A stretch of 64,000 nucleotides of DNA from Pseudomonas brassicacearum subsp. brassicacearum. GTDB taxonomy: Bacteria > Pseudomonadota > Gammaproteobacteria > Pseudomonadales > Pseudomonadaceae. This document shows positions 9,212 to 18,278 of the stretch, piece by piece. Location: assembly GCF_008801605.1 (NCBI RefSeq), contig NZ_VZPJ01000006.1, forward strand, positions 248,001-312,000, written 5' to 3'. Position numbers and translations under genes: made by a program. The notes below the pieces were generated by a model. That model was not told where the DNA came from. It made no database searches and saw only the letters and a list, made by a program, of their open reading frames with translations. The first letter of the stretch is position 1; every line of letters starts with the position of its first letter.

Positions 9212-9250
9212 AAAAAAACGGCCCGCCTCCATTGGAGACGGGCCGTTTTT
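9212..9250. terminator. Bidirectional rho-independent terminator between DUF2165 gene and putP
   Basis: A long hairpin with an ACGGCCCG/CGGGCCGT stem, an inner CTCC/GGAG pair and an A-run on one side and T-run on the other. It lies between two convergent genes and can serve both. Confidence 0.9.
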
Positions 9251-9292
9251 ATGCAAGTCGCCCTGCGAGCCATCAAGGCCTCGCCGAAGGCC

Positions 9293-10777
9293 TTACTGGT
9301 TCAGGCGAAAATCTTTTTCCGCCGCGCCGAAGCGCTGCAGCATACCCGCGGTAGGCGAGCCCATCTTGCTGACAATGTAGATGGCCAGGCTGGCGAAGAT
9401 GAAGCCCGGGATGATTTCGTACAGGCCCAGCAAGGCGAAATGCTTCCAGACAATCACGGTGATTGCACCCACCAGGATGCCGGCGAGCGCGCCATTGCGG
9501 GTCATGTTCTTCCAGATCACGGAGATCAGGACAACCGGGCCGAAGGCGGCACCGAAACCGGCCCAGGCGTAGCTCACCAGGCCCAGTACACGGTTTTCCG
9601 GGTTGGCGGCCAGGGCGATGGCGATCAACGCCACCAACAGCACCATGGCGCGGCCGACCCAGACGAGTTCCAACTGGGAAGCGCCCTTGCGCAGGAAAGT
9701 CTTGTAGAAGTCTTCGGTCAGGGCGCTGGAGCACACCAGCAACTGGCAGCTCAGGGTACTCATGACCGCCGCCAGGATCGCCGACAGCAACACACCGGCA
9801 ACCCATGGGTTGAACAGGATCTTCGCCAGCTCGATGAACACGCGCTCAGGGTTTTCGGTCACCGGACCGGCCACGTCTGGGTGTGCCGAGAAGTAAGCGA
9901 TACCGAAGAAGCCGACAGCCACGGTGCCGCCCAGGCAGAGGATCATCCAGGTCATGGAAATGCGCCGGGCATTGGCGATCGACTTGACCGAATCCGCCGC
10001 CATGAAGCGCGCCAGGATGTGCGGTTGGCCGAAGTAACCCAGGCCCCAGCCCATCAGCGAGATCACGCCGATGAAGGTGGTGTTTTTCAGCATATCGAAC
10101 GAAGTAGGATCTTTTGCTTCAATGGCCAGGAACGTGGTGTCCACACCACCGGTAGCCAGCAGCACAATGATCGGCGTGAGGATCAACGCAAAGATCATCA
10201 GGGTGGCTTGTACGGTGTCGGTCCAGCTCACGGCCAGGAAACCACCGACGAAGGTGTAGGCGATGGTCGCTGCAGCACCGGCCCACAGCGCGGTCTCATA
10301 GGACATGCCGAAGGTGCTTTCGAACAGACGGGCGCCGGCCACGATGCCGGAAGCACAGTAGATGGTGAAGAACACCAGGATCACCACCGCAGAGATGATC
10401 CGCAGCACGCCGCTCTTGTCTTCGAAACGGCTGGAGAAGTAGTCCGGCAGCGTCAGTGCGTCACCGTTGTGCTCGGTCTGTACCCGCAGGCGACCAGCCA
10501 CGAACAACCAGTTCAGGTAGGCACCGGCGATCAGGCCGATGGCGATCCAGCTTTCCGACAGGCCGGACATGTAGATTGCACCGGGCAAACCCATCAACAA
10601 CCAGCCGCTCATGTCGGAAGCACCGGCAGACAGTGCCGTCACGACGCTGCCCAGGCTACGACCGCCCAGGATGTAATCGGAAAGGTTGTTGGTGGAGCGG
10701 TAAGCCATCAGACCGATCAGGACCATGGCTGCGATGTAGATCACGAAAGTGATCAAGGTGGGATTACTTACACTCAT
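9293..10777 (-). CDS. putP: Sodium/proline symporter PutP
   Basis: A 494-residue inner-membrane transporter of the solute:sodium symporter family that brings in proline with Na+ for use by PutA. About 13 transmembrane segments are visible. The N-terminal Y-I-A-A-M-V-L-I-G-L-M-A-Y-R-S-T segment and the L-G-S-V-V-T-A-L-S-A-G-A-S-D-M-S-G-W-L-L-M-G-L-P-G block of SSS transporters (Na+ site region, with the conserved Asp) are intact. Length matches the E. coli protein (502). It is divergent from putA across a 462-bp control region holding putative PutA operators. Confidence 0.96.
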   Translation of the reverse strand: MSVSNPTLITFVIYIAAMVLIGLMAYRSTNNLSDYILGGRSLGSVVTALSAGASDMSGWLLMGLPGAIYMSGLSESWIAIGLIAGAYLNWLFVAGRLRVQTEHNGDALTLPDYFSSRFEDKSGVLRIISAVVILVFFTIYCASGIVAGARLFESTFGMSYETALWAGAAATIAYTFVGGFLAVSWTDTVQATLMIFALILTPIIVLLATGGVDTTFLAIEAKDPTSFDMLKNTTFIGVISLMGWGLGYFGQPHILARFMAADSVKSIANARRISMTWMILCLGGTVAVGFFGIAYFSAHPDVAGPVTENPERVFIELAKILFNPWVAGVLLSAILAAVMSTLSCQLLVCSSALTEDFYKTFLRKGASQLELVWVGRAMVLLVALIAIALAANPENRVLGLVSYAWAGFGAAFGPVVLISVIWKNMTRNGALAGILVGAITVIVWKHFALLGLYEIIPGFIFASLAIYIVSKMGSPTAGMLQRFGAAEKDFRLNQ

Positions 10778-11239
10778 GAGTTACGCCCTGGCTTTGTTTT
10801 TATGTAGCGGTGGCAGTTTAAAGCGTCGACAACACAGACGTTGTAGCGACGATTTGCAGTCCCGCGAATTTATGACTGATGTTTCCCCAGGAAAGCCATC
10901 AGCCGATGCCCCTCGGTTTTTAACCGGTTGCACCTTGGCCGCGAATGCTATTCAACAAATCAAATAAGGTGCAACCAGTTTCGCTCGAATAAGTTGCACC
11001 TGATCGGTTTTATCGCAAAATCTGTGTTTTTTGCTCCCTTTTAGTGCAGCTCCCAGCGCTCAGCTAGAAGCCAAAGCACTAAGCCGGTGCAGGATTCACG
11101 GGGCAACATTCGCTTCCGGATGAGCTGCCTGTCATTTCGAGAAAAAAAGGGTTGCACCCGGTTGCACCTCAATCATCCCGCAGCTAATCTTGCCGCCAGC
11201 TGATGCCACGCGATACGTGGTAAACATGAGGATAAAAAT
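10778..11239. promoter_or_regulatory. putP-putA divergent control region with five GTTGCA PutA boxes
   Basis: A gene-free region between two divergent genes. The hexamer GTTGCA, the recognition core of the PutA ribbon-helix-helix domain in enteric bacteria, occurs at 10927-10932, 10993-10998, 11151-11156 and 11161-11166 on the + strand and as TGCAAC at 10970-10975. Most copies are extended to GGTTGCACC or its complement. Three lie in the middle of the region and two abut in direct tandem ~75 bp upstream of putA. This predicts autogenous repression of both genes, relieved by proline when PutA moves to the membrane. Confidence 0.8.
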
Positions 11240-14200
11240 ATGGCTACCACCACCCTTGGGGTCAAACTCGATGACCCGACCCGCGAACGCCTCAAGGCGG
11301 CCGCAACCTCGATTGATCGCACGCCGCACTGGCTGATCAAGCAGGCAATTTTCAATTACCTGGAAAAACTCGAGGGTGGTGCAACCCTGACCGAGCTGAA
11401 CGGTTCACCTCGCACCGACAGTGATGATGCCGGCGATGTACAGGTCGACCATGCTCACCAGTGCTTCCTCGAATTTGCCGAGAGCATCCTGCCGCAATCG
11501 GTCCTGCGCGCCTCCATCACTGCCGCCTACCGTCGCCCGGAACCCGAAGTGGTGCCGATGCTGATCGAGCAGGCCCGTCTGCCGGCGCAAATGGCCGAAG
11601 CCACCAATAAGCTGGCTGCTTCGATTGCGGAAAAACTGCGTAATCAGAAAAGTGCCGGCGGCCGTGCCGGTATCGTTCAGGGTTTGCTGCAGGAATTTTC
11701 CCTGTCGTCCCAGGAAGGTGTAGCACTGATGTGCCTGGCTGAGGCACTGCTGCGCATCCCGGACAAAGGCACCCGTGACGCGCTGATCCGCGACAAGATC
11801 AGCACCGGCAACTGGCAGCCACACTTGGGCAACAGCCCGTCGCTGTTCGTCAACGCCGCCACTTGGGGCCTGCTGCTGACCGGCAAACTGGTCGCCACCC
11901 ATAACGAAGCGGGCCTGACCTCCTCCCTGAGCCGCATCATCGGCAAGAGCGGCGAGCCGATGATCCGCAAGGGCGTCGACATGGCCATGCGTCTGATGGG
12001 CGAGCAGTTCGTCACCGGCGAAACCATCGCCGAGGCCCTGGCCAACGCGAGCAAGTTCGAAGCCAAAGGCTTCCGCTATTCCTACGACATGCTGGGTGAA
12101 GCCGCACTCACCGAACATGATGCGCAGAAGTACCTGGCCTCGTACGAACAAGCCATCCATTCGATCGGCAAAGCGTCCCATGGTCGCGGGATTTATGAAG
12201 GCCCGGGCATTTCCATCAAGCTGTCCGCCCTGCACCCACGTTACAGCCGTGCCCAGTACGAGCGCGTCATGGACGAGCTGTACCCGCGCCTGCTGTCGCT
12301 GACCCTGCTGGCCAAGCAATACGACATCGGCCTGAACATCGACGCCGAAGAAGCCGACCGCCTTGAGCTGTCGCTGGATCTGCTGGAGCGTCTGTGCTTC
12401 GAGCCGCAACTGACCGGCTGGAACGGCATCGGTTTCGTGATCCAGGCCTACCAGAAGCGTTGCCCATACGTGATCGACTACGTCATCGACCTGGCCCGCC
12501 GTAGCCGCCACCGGTTGATGATTCGCCTGGTAAAAGGCGCGTACTGGGACAGCGAGATCAAGCGCGCCCAGGTCGAAGGCCTGGAAGGCTATCCGGTCTA
12601 TACCCGCAAGGTGTACACCGACGTGTCCTACATCGCTTGCGCCCGCAAGTTGCTGTCGGTGCCGGAAGTCATCTACCCGCAGTTCGCCACGCACAACGCC
12701 CATACCCTGGCAGCCATCTACCACATCGCCGGTCAGAACTATTATCCGGGCCAGTACGAATTCCAGTGCCTGCACGGCATGGGTGAACCACTGTACGAAC
12801 AGGTTGTAGGCAAGGTTTCCGAAGGCAAGCTGAACCGTCCGTGCCGTGTGTACGCTCCGGTCGGCACTCACGAAACACTGCTGGCGTACCTGGTACGTCG
12901 TCTGCTGGAAAACGGCGCGAACACTTCGTTCGTCAACCGTATCGCCGACCAGTCCATCTCGATTCAGGAGCTGGTGGCCGATCCAGTGGCCAGCATCGAG
13001 CAAATGGCGACGCTGGAAGGCGGTTTCGGCCTGCCGCACCCGCGCATCCCACTGCCGCGCGACCTGTATGGCAGCGACCGCGCCAACTCCAGCGGCATCG
13101 ACCTGGCCAACGAACATCGCTTGGCGTCGCTGTCCTGCGCCCTGCTTGCCACTGCCCATAACGATTGGAAAGCCGTGCCGATGCTCGGCTGTGCCGCCAG
13201 CGAAGAAACCCCGGCCCCCGTACTGAACCCGTCCGATCACCGCGACGTGGTTGGCCATGTGCAGGAAGCCACGGTCGCCGACGTCGACAACGCCATCCAG
13301 TGCGCCCTCAACGCCGCACCGATCTGGCAAGCCACGCCGCCAGCCGAGCGCGCCGCGATCCTCGAACGTGCCGCTGACCTGATGGAAGGCGAGATCCAGC
13401 CGCTGATGGGCCTGCTGGCCCGCGAAGCTGGCAAGACCTTCGCCAACGCCATTGCCGAAGTGCGTGAAGCCGTGGATTTCCTGCGCTACTACGCGGTGCA
13501 GGCGCGCAACGATTTCACCAACGATGCCCACCGCCCACTGGGTCCGGTGGTCTGCATCAGCCCGTGGAACTTCCCGCTGGCGATTTTCAGCGGCCAGGTC
13601 GCCGCTGCCCTGGCCGCCGGCAACCCGGTCTTGGCCAAGCCCGCCGAGCAGACGCCATTGGTGGCTGCCCAGGCTGTGCGCCTGATGCTCGAAGCCGGCA
13701 TTCCGGAAGGCGTGCTGCAACTGCTGCCGGGTCGCGGCGAAACCGTCGGCGCCCGCCTGGTGGGTGACGAGCGAGTCAAAGGCGTAATGTTCACCGGCTC
13801 CACCGAAGTCGCTCGCCTGCTGCAACGCAACATCGCCGGTCGCCTGGACAACCAGGGCCGTCCGATCCCGCTGATCGCCGAAACCGGCGGCCAGAACGCC
13901 ATGATCGTCGACTCCTCGGCGCTGACCGAACAAGTGGTCATCGACGTGGTGTCGTCAGCCTTCGACAGTGCCGGCCAGCGTTGCTCGGCCCTGCGGGTCC
14001 TGTGCCTGCAGGAAGATTCCGCCGACCGCGTCATCGAAATGCTCAAGGGCGCCATGGCCGAATCGCGCCTCGGCAACCCTGAGCGTCTGTCCGTGGACAT
14101 CGGCCCAGTGATCGACGCCGAAGCCAAGGCCGGCATCGAGAAACACATCCAGGCCATGCGCGACAAAGGTCGCACCGTGTACCAGATGGCAATCGCCGAC

Positions 14201-15193
14201 AGCGACGAGTGCAAGCGCGGCACCTTTGTCATGCCAACCCTGATCGAGCTGGAAAGCTTCGACGAGCTGCAGCGCGAAATCTTCGGCCCGGTGTTGCACG
14301 TGGTGCGCTACAAGCGCAAGGAACTGGATCAGTTGATCAACCAGATCAACGCTTCCGGCTACGGCCTGACCCTGGGCGTGCACACGCGCATCGACGAGAC
14401 CATCGCCAAGGTCATCGACAATGTGCATGCGGGCAACGTCTACGTGAACCGCAACATTGTCGGTGCTGTGGTCGGCGTGCAGCCGTTTGGCGGCGAAGGC
14501 CTGTCGGGCACCGGTCCCAAGGCCGGTGGTCCGCTGTACCTGTACCGCCTGCTGTCGACACGTCCTACCGATGCGATCCAGCAATCCTTCGTCCGTGGCG
14601 ACGCCCTGACAGCGCCAGACCTGCGTTTACGCGACGCCATGAGCAAACCGCTGACCGCACTGCAAGCCTGGGCCGACAGCCAGAAGCTCGCCGAGCTGAG
14701 CGCCCTGTGCGTGCAGTTCGCGGCCCAGTCGCAGAGCGGTATTACCCGGACCCTGACCGGCCCGACTGGCGAGCGCAACAGCTACGCCATCCTGCCGCGC
14801 GAGCACGTGTTGTGCCTGGCCGACGTGGAAGGCGACCTGCTGACACAACTGGCGGCCGTACTGGCCGTGGGCGGCTCGGCCGTGTGGCCGGAAACCGACA
14901 CCAGCAAGGCTTTGTTCGCACGCTTGCCGAAGGAGATTCAGGCACGCATCCAACGGGTTGCCGACTGGAACAAAGACGAGGTGCTGTTCGACGCGGTCCT
15001 GCACCACGGCGATTCGGATCAACTGCGCAGCGTCTGCCAGCAGGTTGCCAAGCGCGCCGGCGCCATCGTCGGGGTCCATGGCCTGTCCCAGGGCGAAACC
15101 AGCGTGGCGCTGGAGCGCCTGGTGATCGAGCGAGCGTTGAGCGTCAACACCGCCGCCGCGGGTGGTAATGCCAGCCTGATGACTATCGGCTAA
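11240..15193 (+). CDS. putA: Trifunctional transcriptional regulator/proline dehydrogenase/P5C dehydrogenase PutA
   Basis: A 1317-residue protein that oxidises proline to glutamate in two steps and represses the put genes. Domains: N-terminal ribbon-helix-helix DNA-binding domain (residues ~1-45, T-L-G-V-K-L-D-D-P-T-R-E-R-L), an arm/linker, FAD proline dehydrogenase barrel (~260-565, with G-P-G-I-S-I-K-L-S-A-L-H-P-R and V-K-G-A-Y-W-D), and NAD+ aldehyde dehydrogenase (~645-1120). The dehydrogenase keeps the catalytic Glu881 (A-E-T-G-G-Q-N) and Cys915 (G-Q-R-C-S). A C-terminal ~180-residue domain follows, as in E. coli-type trifunctional PutA. The RHH domain plus five operator cores next door support autoregulation. 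Length is the usual ~1320. Confidence 0.97.
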   Translation: MATTTLGVKLDDPTRERLKAAATSIDRTPHWLIKQAIFNYLEKLEGGATLTELNGSPRTDSDDAGDVQVDHAHQCFLEFAESILPQSVLRASITAAYRRPEPEVVPMLIEQARLPAQMAEATNKLAASIAEKLRNQKSAGGRAGIVQGLLQEFSLSSQEGVALMCLAEALLRIPDKGTRDALIRDKISTGNWQPHLGNSPSLFVNAATWGLLLTGKLVATHNEAGLTSSLSRIIGKSGEPMIRKGVDMAMRLMGEQFVTGETIAEALANASKFEAKGFRYSYDMLGEAALTEHDAQKYLASYEQAIHSIGKASHGRGIYEGPGISIKLSALHPRYSRAQYERVMDELYPRLLSLTLLAKQYDIGLNIDAEEADRLELSLDLLERLCFEPQLTGWNGIGFVIQAYQKRCPYVIDYVIDLARRSRHRLMIRLVKGAYWDSEIKRAQVEGLEGYPVYTRKVYTDVSYIACARKLLSVPEVIYPQFATHNAHTLAAIYHIAGQNYYPGQYEFQCLHGMGEPLYEQVVGKVSEGKLNRPCRVYAPVGTHETLLAYLVRRLLENGANTSFVNRIADQSISIQELVADPVASIEQMATLEGGFGLPHPRIPLPRDLYGSDRANSSGIDLANEHRLASLSCALLATAHNDWKAVPMLGCAASEETPAPVLNPSDHRDVVGHVQEATVADVDNAIQCALNAAPIWQATPPAERAAILERAADLMEGEIQPLMGLLAREAGKTFANAIAEVREAVDFLRYYAVQARNDFTNDAHRPLGPVVCISPWNFPLAIFSGQVAAALAAGNPVLAKPAEQTPLVAAQAVRLMLEAGIPEGVLQLLPGRGETVGARLVGDERVKGVMFTGSTEVARLLQRNIAGRLDNQGRPIPLIAETGGQNAMIVDSSALTEQVVIDVVSSAFDSAGQRCSALRVLCLQEDSADRVIEMLKGAMAESRLGNPERLSVDIGPVIDAEAKAGIEKHIQAMRDKGRTVYQMAIADSDECKRGTFVMPTLIELESFDELQREIFGPVLHVVRYKRKELDQLINQINASGYGLTLGVHTRIDETIAKVIDNVHAGNVYVNRNIVGAVVGVQPFGGEGLSGTGPKAGGPLYLYRLLSTRPTDAIQQSFVRGDALTAPDLRLRDAMSKPLTALQAWADSQKLAELSALCVQFAAQSQSGITRTLTGPTGERNSYAILPREHVLCLADVEGDLLTQLAAVLAVGGSAVWPETDTSKALFARLPKEIQARIQRVADWNKDEVLFDAVLHHGDSDQLRSVCQQVAKRAGAIVGVHGLSQGETSVALERLVIERALSVNTAAAGGNASLMTIG

Positions 15194-15242
15194 ACCGCTG
15201 TAAACCAGGCACCTGCAATGGGTGCCTGGTAGTAGGAAATCC

Positions 15243-15375
15243 CTGTGGGAGGAAATCCCTGTGGGAGCGAGCTTTGTGGGAGCAAAGCTTGCTCGCGATC
15301 CAGGCGCTGCGACCCTCAAGAGACCGCGGCGTTTTCATCGCGGGCAAGCCTTGCTCCCACAAAGCCCACTCCCAC
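15243..15375. repeat. REPIN cluster
   Basis: Head-to-tail GTGGGAGC/GCTCCCAC elements. The core from ~15274 to 15361 is almost identical, including its inner spacer, to REPINs at ~31361-31449 and (inverted) ~61509-61600. It occupies the interval between putA and the acyl-CoA dehydrogenase gene; the rest of 15194-15482 shows nothing else recognisable. Confidence 0.9.
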
Positions 15376-15482
15376 ATTGGGATTAGTGTCGCCCGCACCT
15401 CTGCATCACTGTCATCAATCATCCTGTTCAGCCTCCATTCCCACGCCTAGACTCGGCCCACCCCAAAAAAAGGTAAGCCGCC

Positions 15483-17285
15483 ATGTCCGAGACGCTGCTC
15501 AGTTCCCGCAATCTGGCTTTCGAGCTGTATGAAGTCCTCGATGCCGAGGGCCTGACTCAGCGCGAGCGGTTTGCCGAGCACAATCGCGAAACCTTCGACG
15601 CCGCCATCGGTACGGCCCGCAGCATCGCCGAGAAATTTTTCGCGCCGCACAACCGCAAGAACGATGAAAACGAACCGCGCTACGAGAACGGCGAGGCGAT
15701 TCTGATTCCCGAGGTAAAACCGGCGGTGGATGCCTTCCTCGAGGCGGGTTTTTTCAACGCAGCACGCAGCTTCGAGGCGGGCGGCATGCAACTGCCGACG
15801 TTGCTGTCCCAGGCCTGCTTCGCGCATTTCCAATCGGCCAACGCCGCCTCGACCTCTTATCCGTTCCTGACCATGGGCGCGGCGAACCTGATCGAAAGCT
15901 TCGGCAGCGAGGAGCAGAAGCAACGCTTCCTGCAACCGATGATCGACGGCCGTTTCTTCGGCACCATGGCCCTGACCGAGCCCCATGCAGGCTCTTCGCT
16001 GTCGGATATTCGTACGCGCGCGGAGCCTGTATCCGACGGCACCTATCGACTCAAGGGCAACAAGATCTTCATTTCCGGCGGCGATCATCCGTTGTCGGAA
16101 AACATCGTGCACATGGTCCTGGCGAAACTGCCGGACGCGCCGCCGGGCGTGAAGGGCATTTCGTTGTTTATTGTGCCCAAATTCCTGGTCAACGACGACG
16201 GCAGCCTCGGCCCGCGTAACGACGTGCTGCTGGCCGGGCTGTTCCACAAGATGGGCTGGCGTGGCACCACCTCCACCGCGTTGAACTTCGGCGACAACGG
16301 CGAATGTGTCGGTTACCTCGTAGGCAAACCGCACCACGGCCTGAGCTACATGTTCCAGATGATGAACGAGGCGCGGATCGGCGTCGGCATGGGTGCGGTG
16401 ATGCTGGGTTACGCCGGCTACCTGTATTCCCTGGAATACGCCCGCGAACGCCCGCAGGGCCGGGTGCCCGACAGCAAGGACCCGACCACCGCCCCCGTGG
16501 CGATCATCCAGCACGCCGACGTGCGCCGCATGCTGCTGACCCAGAAGGCCTACGTTGAAGGCTCGTTTGACCTGGGCCTGTACGCCGCGCGCTTGTTCGA
16601 CGACACCACCACCCTGGAAAGCGAAGCCGAGCGTCGGCGCGCCCATGAGCTGCTGGATTTGCTGACCCCGATCGTCAAATCCTGGCCCTCGGAGTTCTGC
16701 CTGAAGGCCAACGAGCTGGCGATCCAGATTCTGGGGGGCCACGGCTACACCCGCGAATACCCGGTGGAGCAGTATTACCGCGACAACCGCCTGAACCCGA
16801 TCCATGAAGGCACCCACGGCATCCAGTCCCTGGACCTGCTGGGGCGCAAACTGGCGCAGAACGGCGGTGCCGGGCTCAAGCAATTGATCCGCCTGGTGGC
16901 CAACACCACTGAACGCGCCCAGGCGCACGCATCACTGACACCGTTGCGCCAGCCGCTGGAAGCGCTGGTGGCGCGCCTGCAAACGGTCACCCTCGGCCTG
17001 CTGACGGACCTGGCCCAGGGCAAGGTCAACAGCAGCCTCGCCAACTCGGCGCTGTACCTGAAGGTATTTGGGCACATGGTGATCGGCTGGCGCTGGCTGG
17101 AACAGGCGATTCGTGCCGAGGAAGGCCTGGCCAGAGGGGATACCGCAGACAGCGACTTCTATAAGGGCAAGCTGCAAGCGGCGCGCTACTTCCTGACCTG
17201 GGAAGTGCCGGGTTGTCATCATGAGCTGGCGATTCTTGAGGCGCGGGATGATACGTGCCTGGGGATGCGGGATGAGTGGTTCTGA
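15483..17285 (+). CDS. Acyl-CoA dehydrogenase (FadE-like, ~600 aa class)
   Basis: A 600-residue flavoenzyme expected to introduce the alpha-beta double bond in acyl-CoA during beta-oxidation. It has the ACDH N-terminal extension, a middle domain with the M-A-L-T-E-P-H-A-G-S-S-L-S-D-I signature for acyl-CoA/FAD binding, and the C-terminal helical domain with I-L-G-G-H-G-Y-T-R-E-Y-P and the N-P-I-H-E-G-T-H-G-I-Q segment that carries the catalytic Glu. A C-terminal ACDH_C-like domain makes it longer than the 380-residue class. Position corresponds to PA5020. The substrate chain length cannot be told from sequence. ATG 15483 follows an AAAGGTAAG-like ribosome site. Confidence 0.9.
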   Translation: MSETLLSSRNLAFELYEVLDAEGLTQRERFAEHNRETFDAAIGTARSIAEKFFAPHNRKNDENEPRYENGEAILIPEVKPAVDAFLEAGFFNAARSFEAGGMQLPTLLSQACFAHFQSANAASTSYPFLTMGAANLIESFGSEEQKQRFLQPMIDGRFFGTMALTEPHAGSSLSDIRTRAEPVSDGTYRLKGNKIFISGGDHPLSENIVHMVLAKLPDAPPGVKGISLFIVPKFLVNDDGSLGPRNDVLLAGLFHKMGWRGTTSTALNFGDNGECVGYLVGKPHHGLSYMFQMMNEARIGVGMGAVMLGYAGYLYSLEYARERPQGRVPDSKDPTTAPVAIIQHADVRRMLLTQKAYVEGSFDLGLYAARLFDDTTTLESEAERRRAHELLDLLTPIVKSWPSEFCLKANELAIQILGGHGYTREYPVEQYYRDNRLNPIHEGTHGIQSLDLLGRKLAQNGGAGLKQLIRLVANTTERAQAHASLTPLRQPLEALVARLQTVTLGLLTDLAQGKVNSSLANSALYLKVFGHMVIGWRWLEQAIRAEEGLARGDTADSDFYKGKLQAARYFLTWEVPGCHHELAILEARDDTCLGMRDEWF

Positions 17286-17312
17286 GCCAGATCATGCAGC
17301 GGGGCTGAATCC

Positions 17313-17471
17313 CATCGCGAGCAGGCTCGCTCCCACAGGGGGTTCCAAGTGAACACGACATCTGCGTTCACCACCATCCACTGTGGGAGCGGGCTTGCTC
17401 GCGAAGGCGGTGGATCAGGCAAATCAATTGCAACTGACATACCGCCTTCGCGAGCAAGCTCGCTCCCACAG
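17313..17471. repeat. REP singlet plus REPIN pair
   Basis: A lone REP at 17313-17338 and an inverted pair at 17381-17471 whose arms (GTGGGAGC...GCGAAGGCGG and its reverse complement) could form a long hairpin. They lie between convergent acyl-CoA dehydrogenase and zapA-like genes and may stabilise or terminate both transcripts. Confidence 0.85.
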
Positions 17472-17490
17472 TCAACCCTAACTGGCGGTT

Positions 17491-17793
17491 TCAGGCCTGC
17501 TGGATCGTCTTGGCAATCACATCGACCGTGGCGCTGACTTGCTCTTGGTAACGGTCGAGTTCCGCTTGATGTTGTTTCTGCATTTCCATCTGCTGCGAAC
17601 ACAAGTTCATGGCCGCCAATACCAACAGGCGATCACCGATCAGCGTCGGGTATTTCCTTTTCGTGTCGGCCAGTGCGGCCTTGAGCATCGAAGCGGCGTC
17701 CAGCAGGGCCTGTTCCTGCCCGGCCGGCGCCTTGATTGAATAGTCCTCTCCCAGGATCGAGATGACTGTCACCCCATCGGCGCCGTGCTTCAT
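17491..17793 (-). CDS. zapA: ZapA-family protein (probable second ZapA paralogue)
   Basis: A 100-residue ZapA-domain protein. ZapA binds FtsZ and cross-links protofilaments at the division ring. The N-terminal V-T-V-I-S-I-L-G-E-D-Y-S-I-K strand pair, the L-L-D-A-A-S-M-L-K helix and the D-R-L-L-V-L-A-A-M-N-L segment fit ZapA, followed by a Gln-rich coiled coil. The sequence is clearly diverged from the ZapA I recall at the ssrS (6S RNA) locus of pseudomonads, and no ssrS or ygfA lies next to it, so it is probably a paralogue. Its ATG overlaps the upstream gene's stop by 4 nt. Confidence 0.8.
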   Translation of the reverse strand: MKHGADGVTVISILGEDYSIKAPAGQEQALLDAASMLKAALADTKRKYPTLIGDRLLVLAAMNLCSQQMEMQKQHQAELDRYQEQVSATVDVIAKTIQQA

Positions 17794-18020
17794 GCGCTGA
17801 CAGGCCCGGCGCTGGCGCGCTCGATCAGGGCCTGGATGCGGGCGGCGGTGGTGCCGTGCAGTTCTTCCTGTTCCATCAGGCTCAGTTGCAGGCTTTCGTT
17901 TTCATCCTTGACCTTGGCAAGCTCCGCGCCCAGGGTTTCGTTCAGGCCGGTGAGGTGACGGTTCTGTTGCACCAGGTCATTGACCAGTTGCTCCAACTGG
18001 CTGAGGGATGTTTCCAACAT
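17790..18020 (-). CDS. TIGR02449 family coiled-coil protein (ZapB-like)
   Basis: A 76-residue, mostly helical heptad-repeat protein (L-E-T-S-L-S-Q-L-E-Q-L-V-N-D-L-V onward), resembling the TIGR02449 family usually paired with zapA and comparable to ZapB, which links ZapA to the nucleoid. It is the first gene of a two-gene operon with the ZapA-like gene; the TGA stop overlaps the next ATG. The start at 18020 lacks a strong Shine-Dalgarno. The C-terminus ends in a short Ala/Ser/Pro tail. Confidence 0.8.
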   Translation of the reverse strand: MLETSLSQLEQLVNDLVQQNRHLTGLNETLGAELAKVKDENESLQLSLMEQEELHGTTAARIQALIERASAGPVSA

Positions 18021-18278
18021 ATTGATTTCCAGGCATTTTCAAGGGGCGCGTACGATAAAGAAAAGTCACTGCCAATACCACGCTTTACGGGGTAGCAGGG
18101 CTTTGCGGCGAGTTTTAGAGACTGCAAATGGGGAATCTGGTTCCGACCCTTCGTCGCACCGCAACCTTTGCTCTGTGACAAAAGCACGCATGTCACTCAA
18201 GACTTTAGTCGTATGACCGATAAGTCAGGTAACAGCAGTCACAGCCCCGCACGGACGCGGCTACTTCCGGTACTTTCC

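Noticed and set aside
9209..10807. 532-aa + strand frame opposite putP
   Set aside because: Antisense to a clear 13-helix symporter and overlaps the shared terminator.
11405..13933. 842-aa open frame antisense to putA
   Set aside because: Shadow frame in a GC-rich gene; PutA on the other strand is unambiguous.
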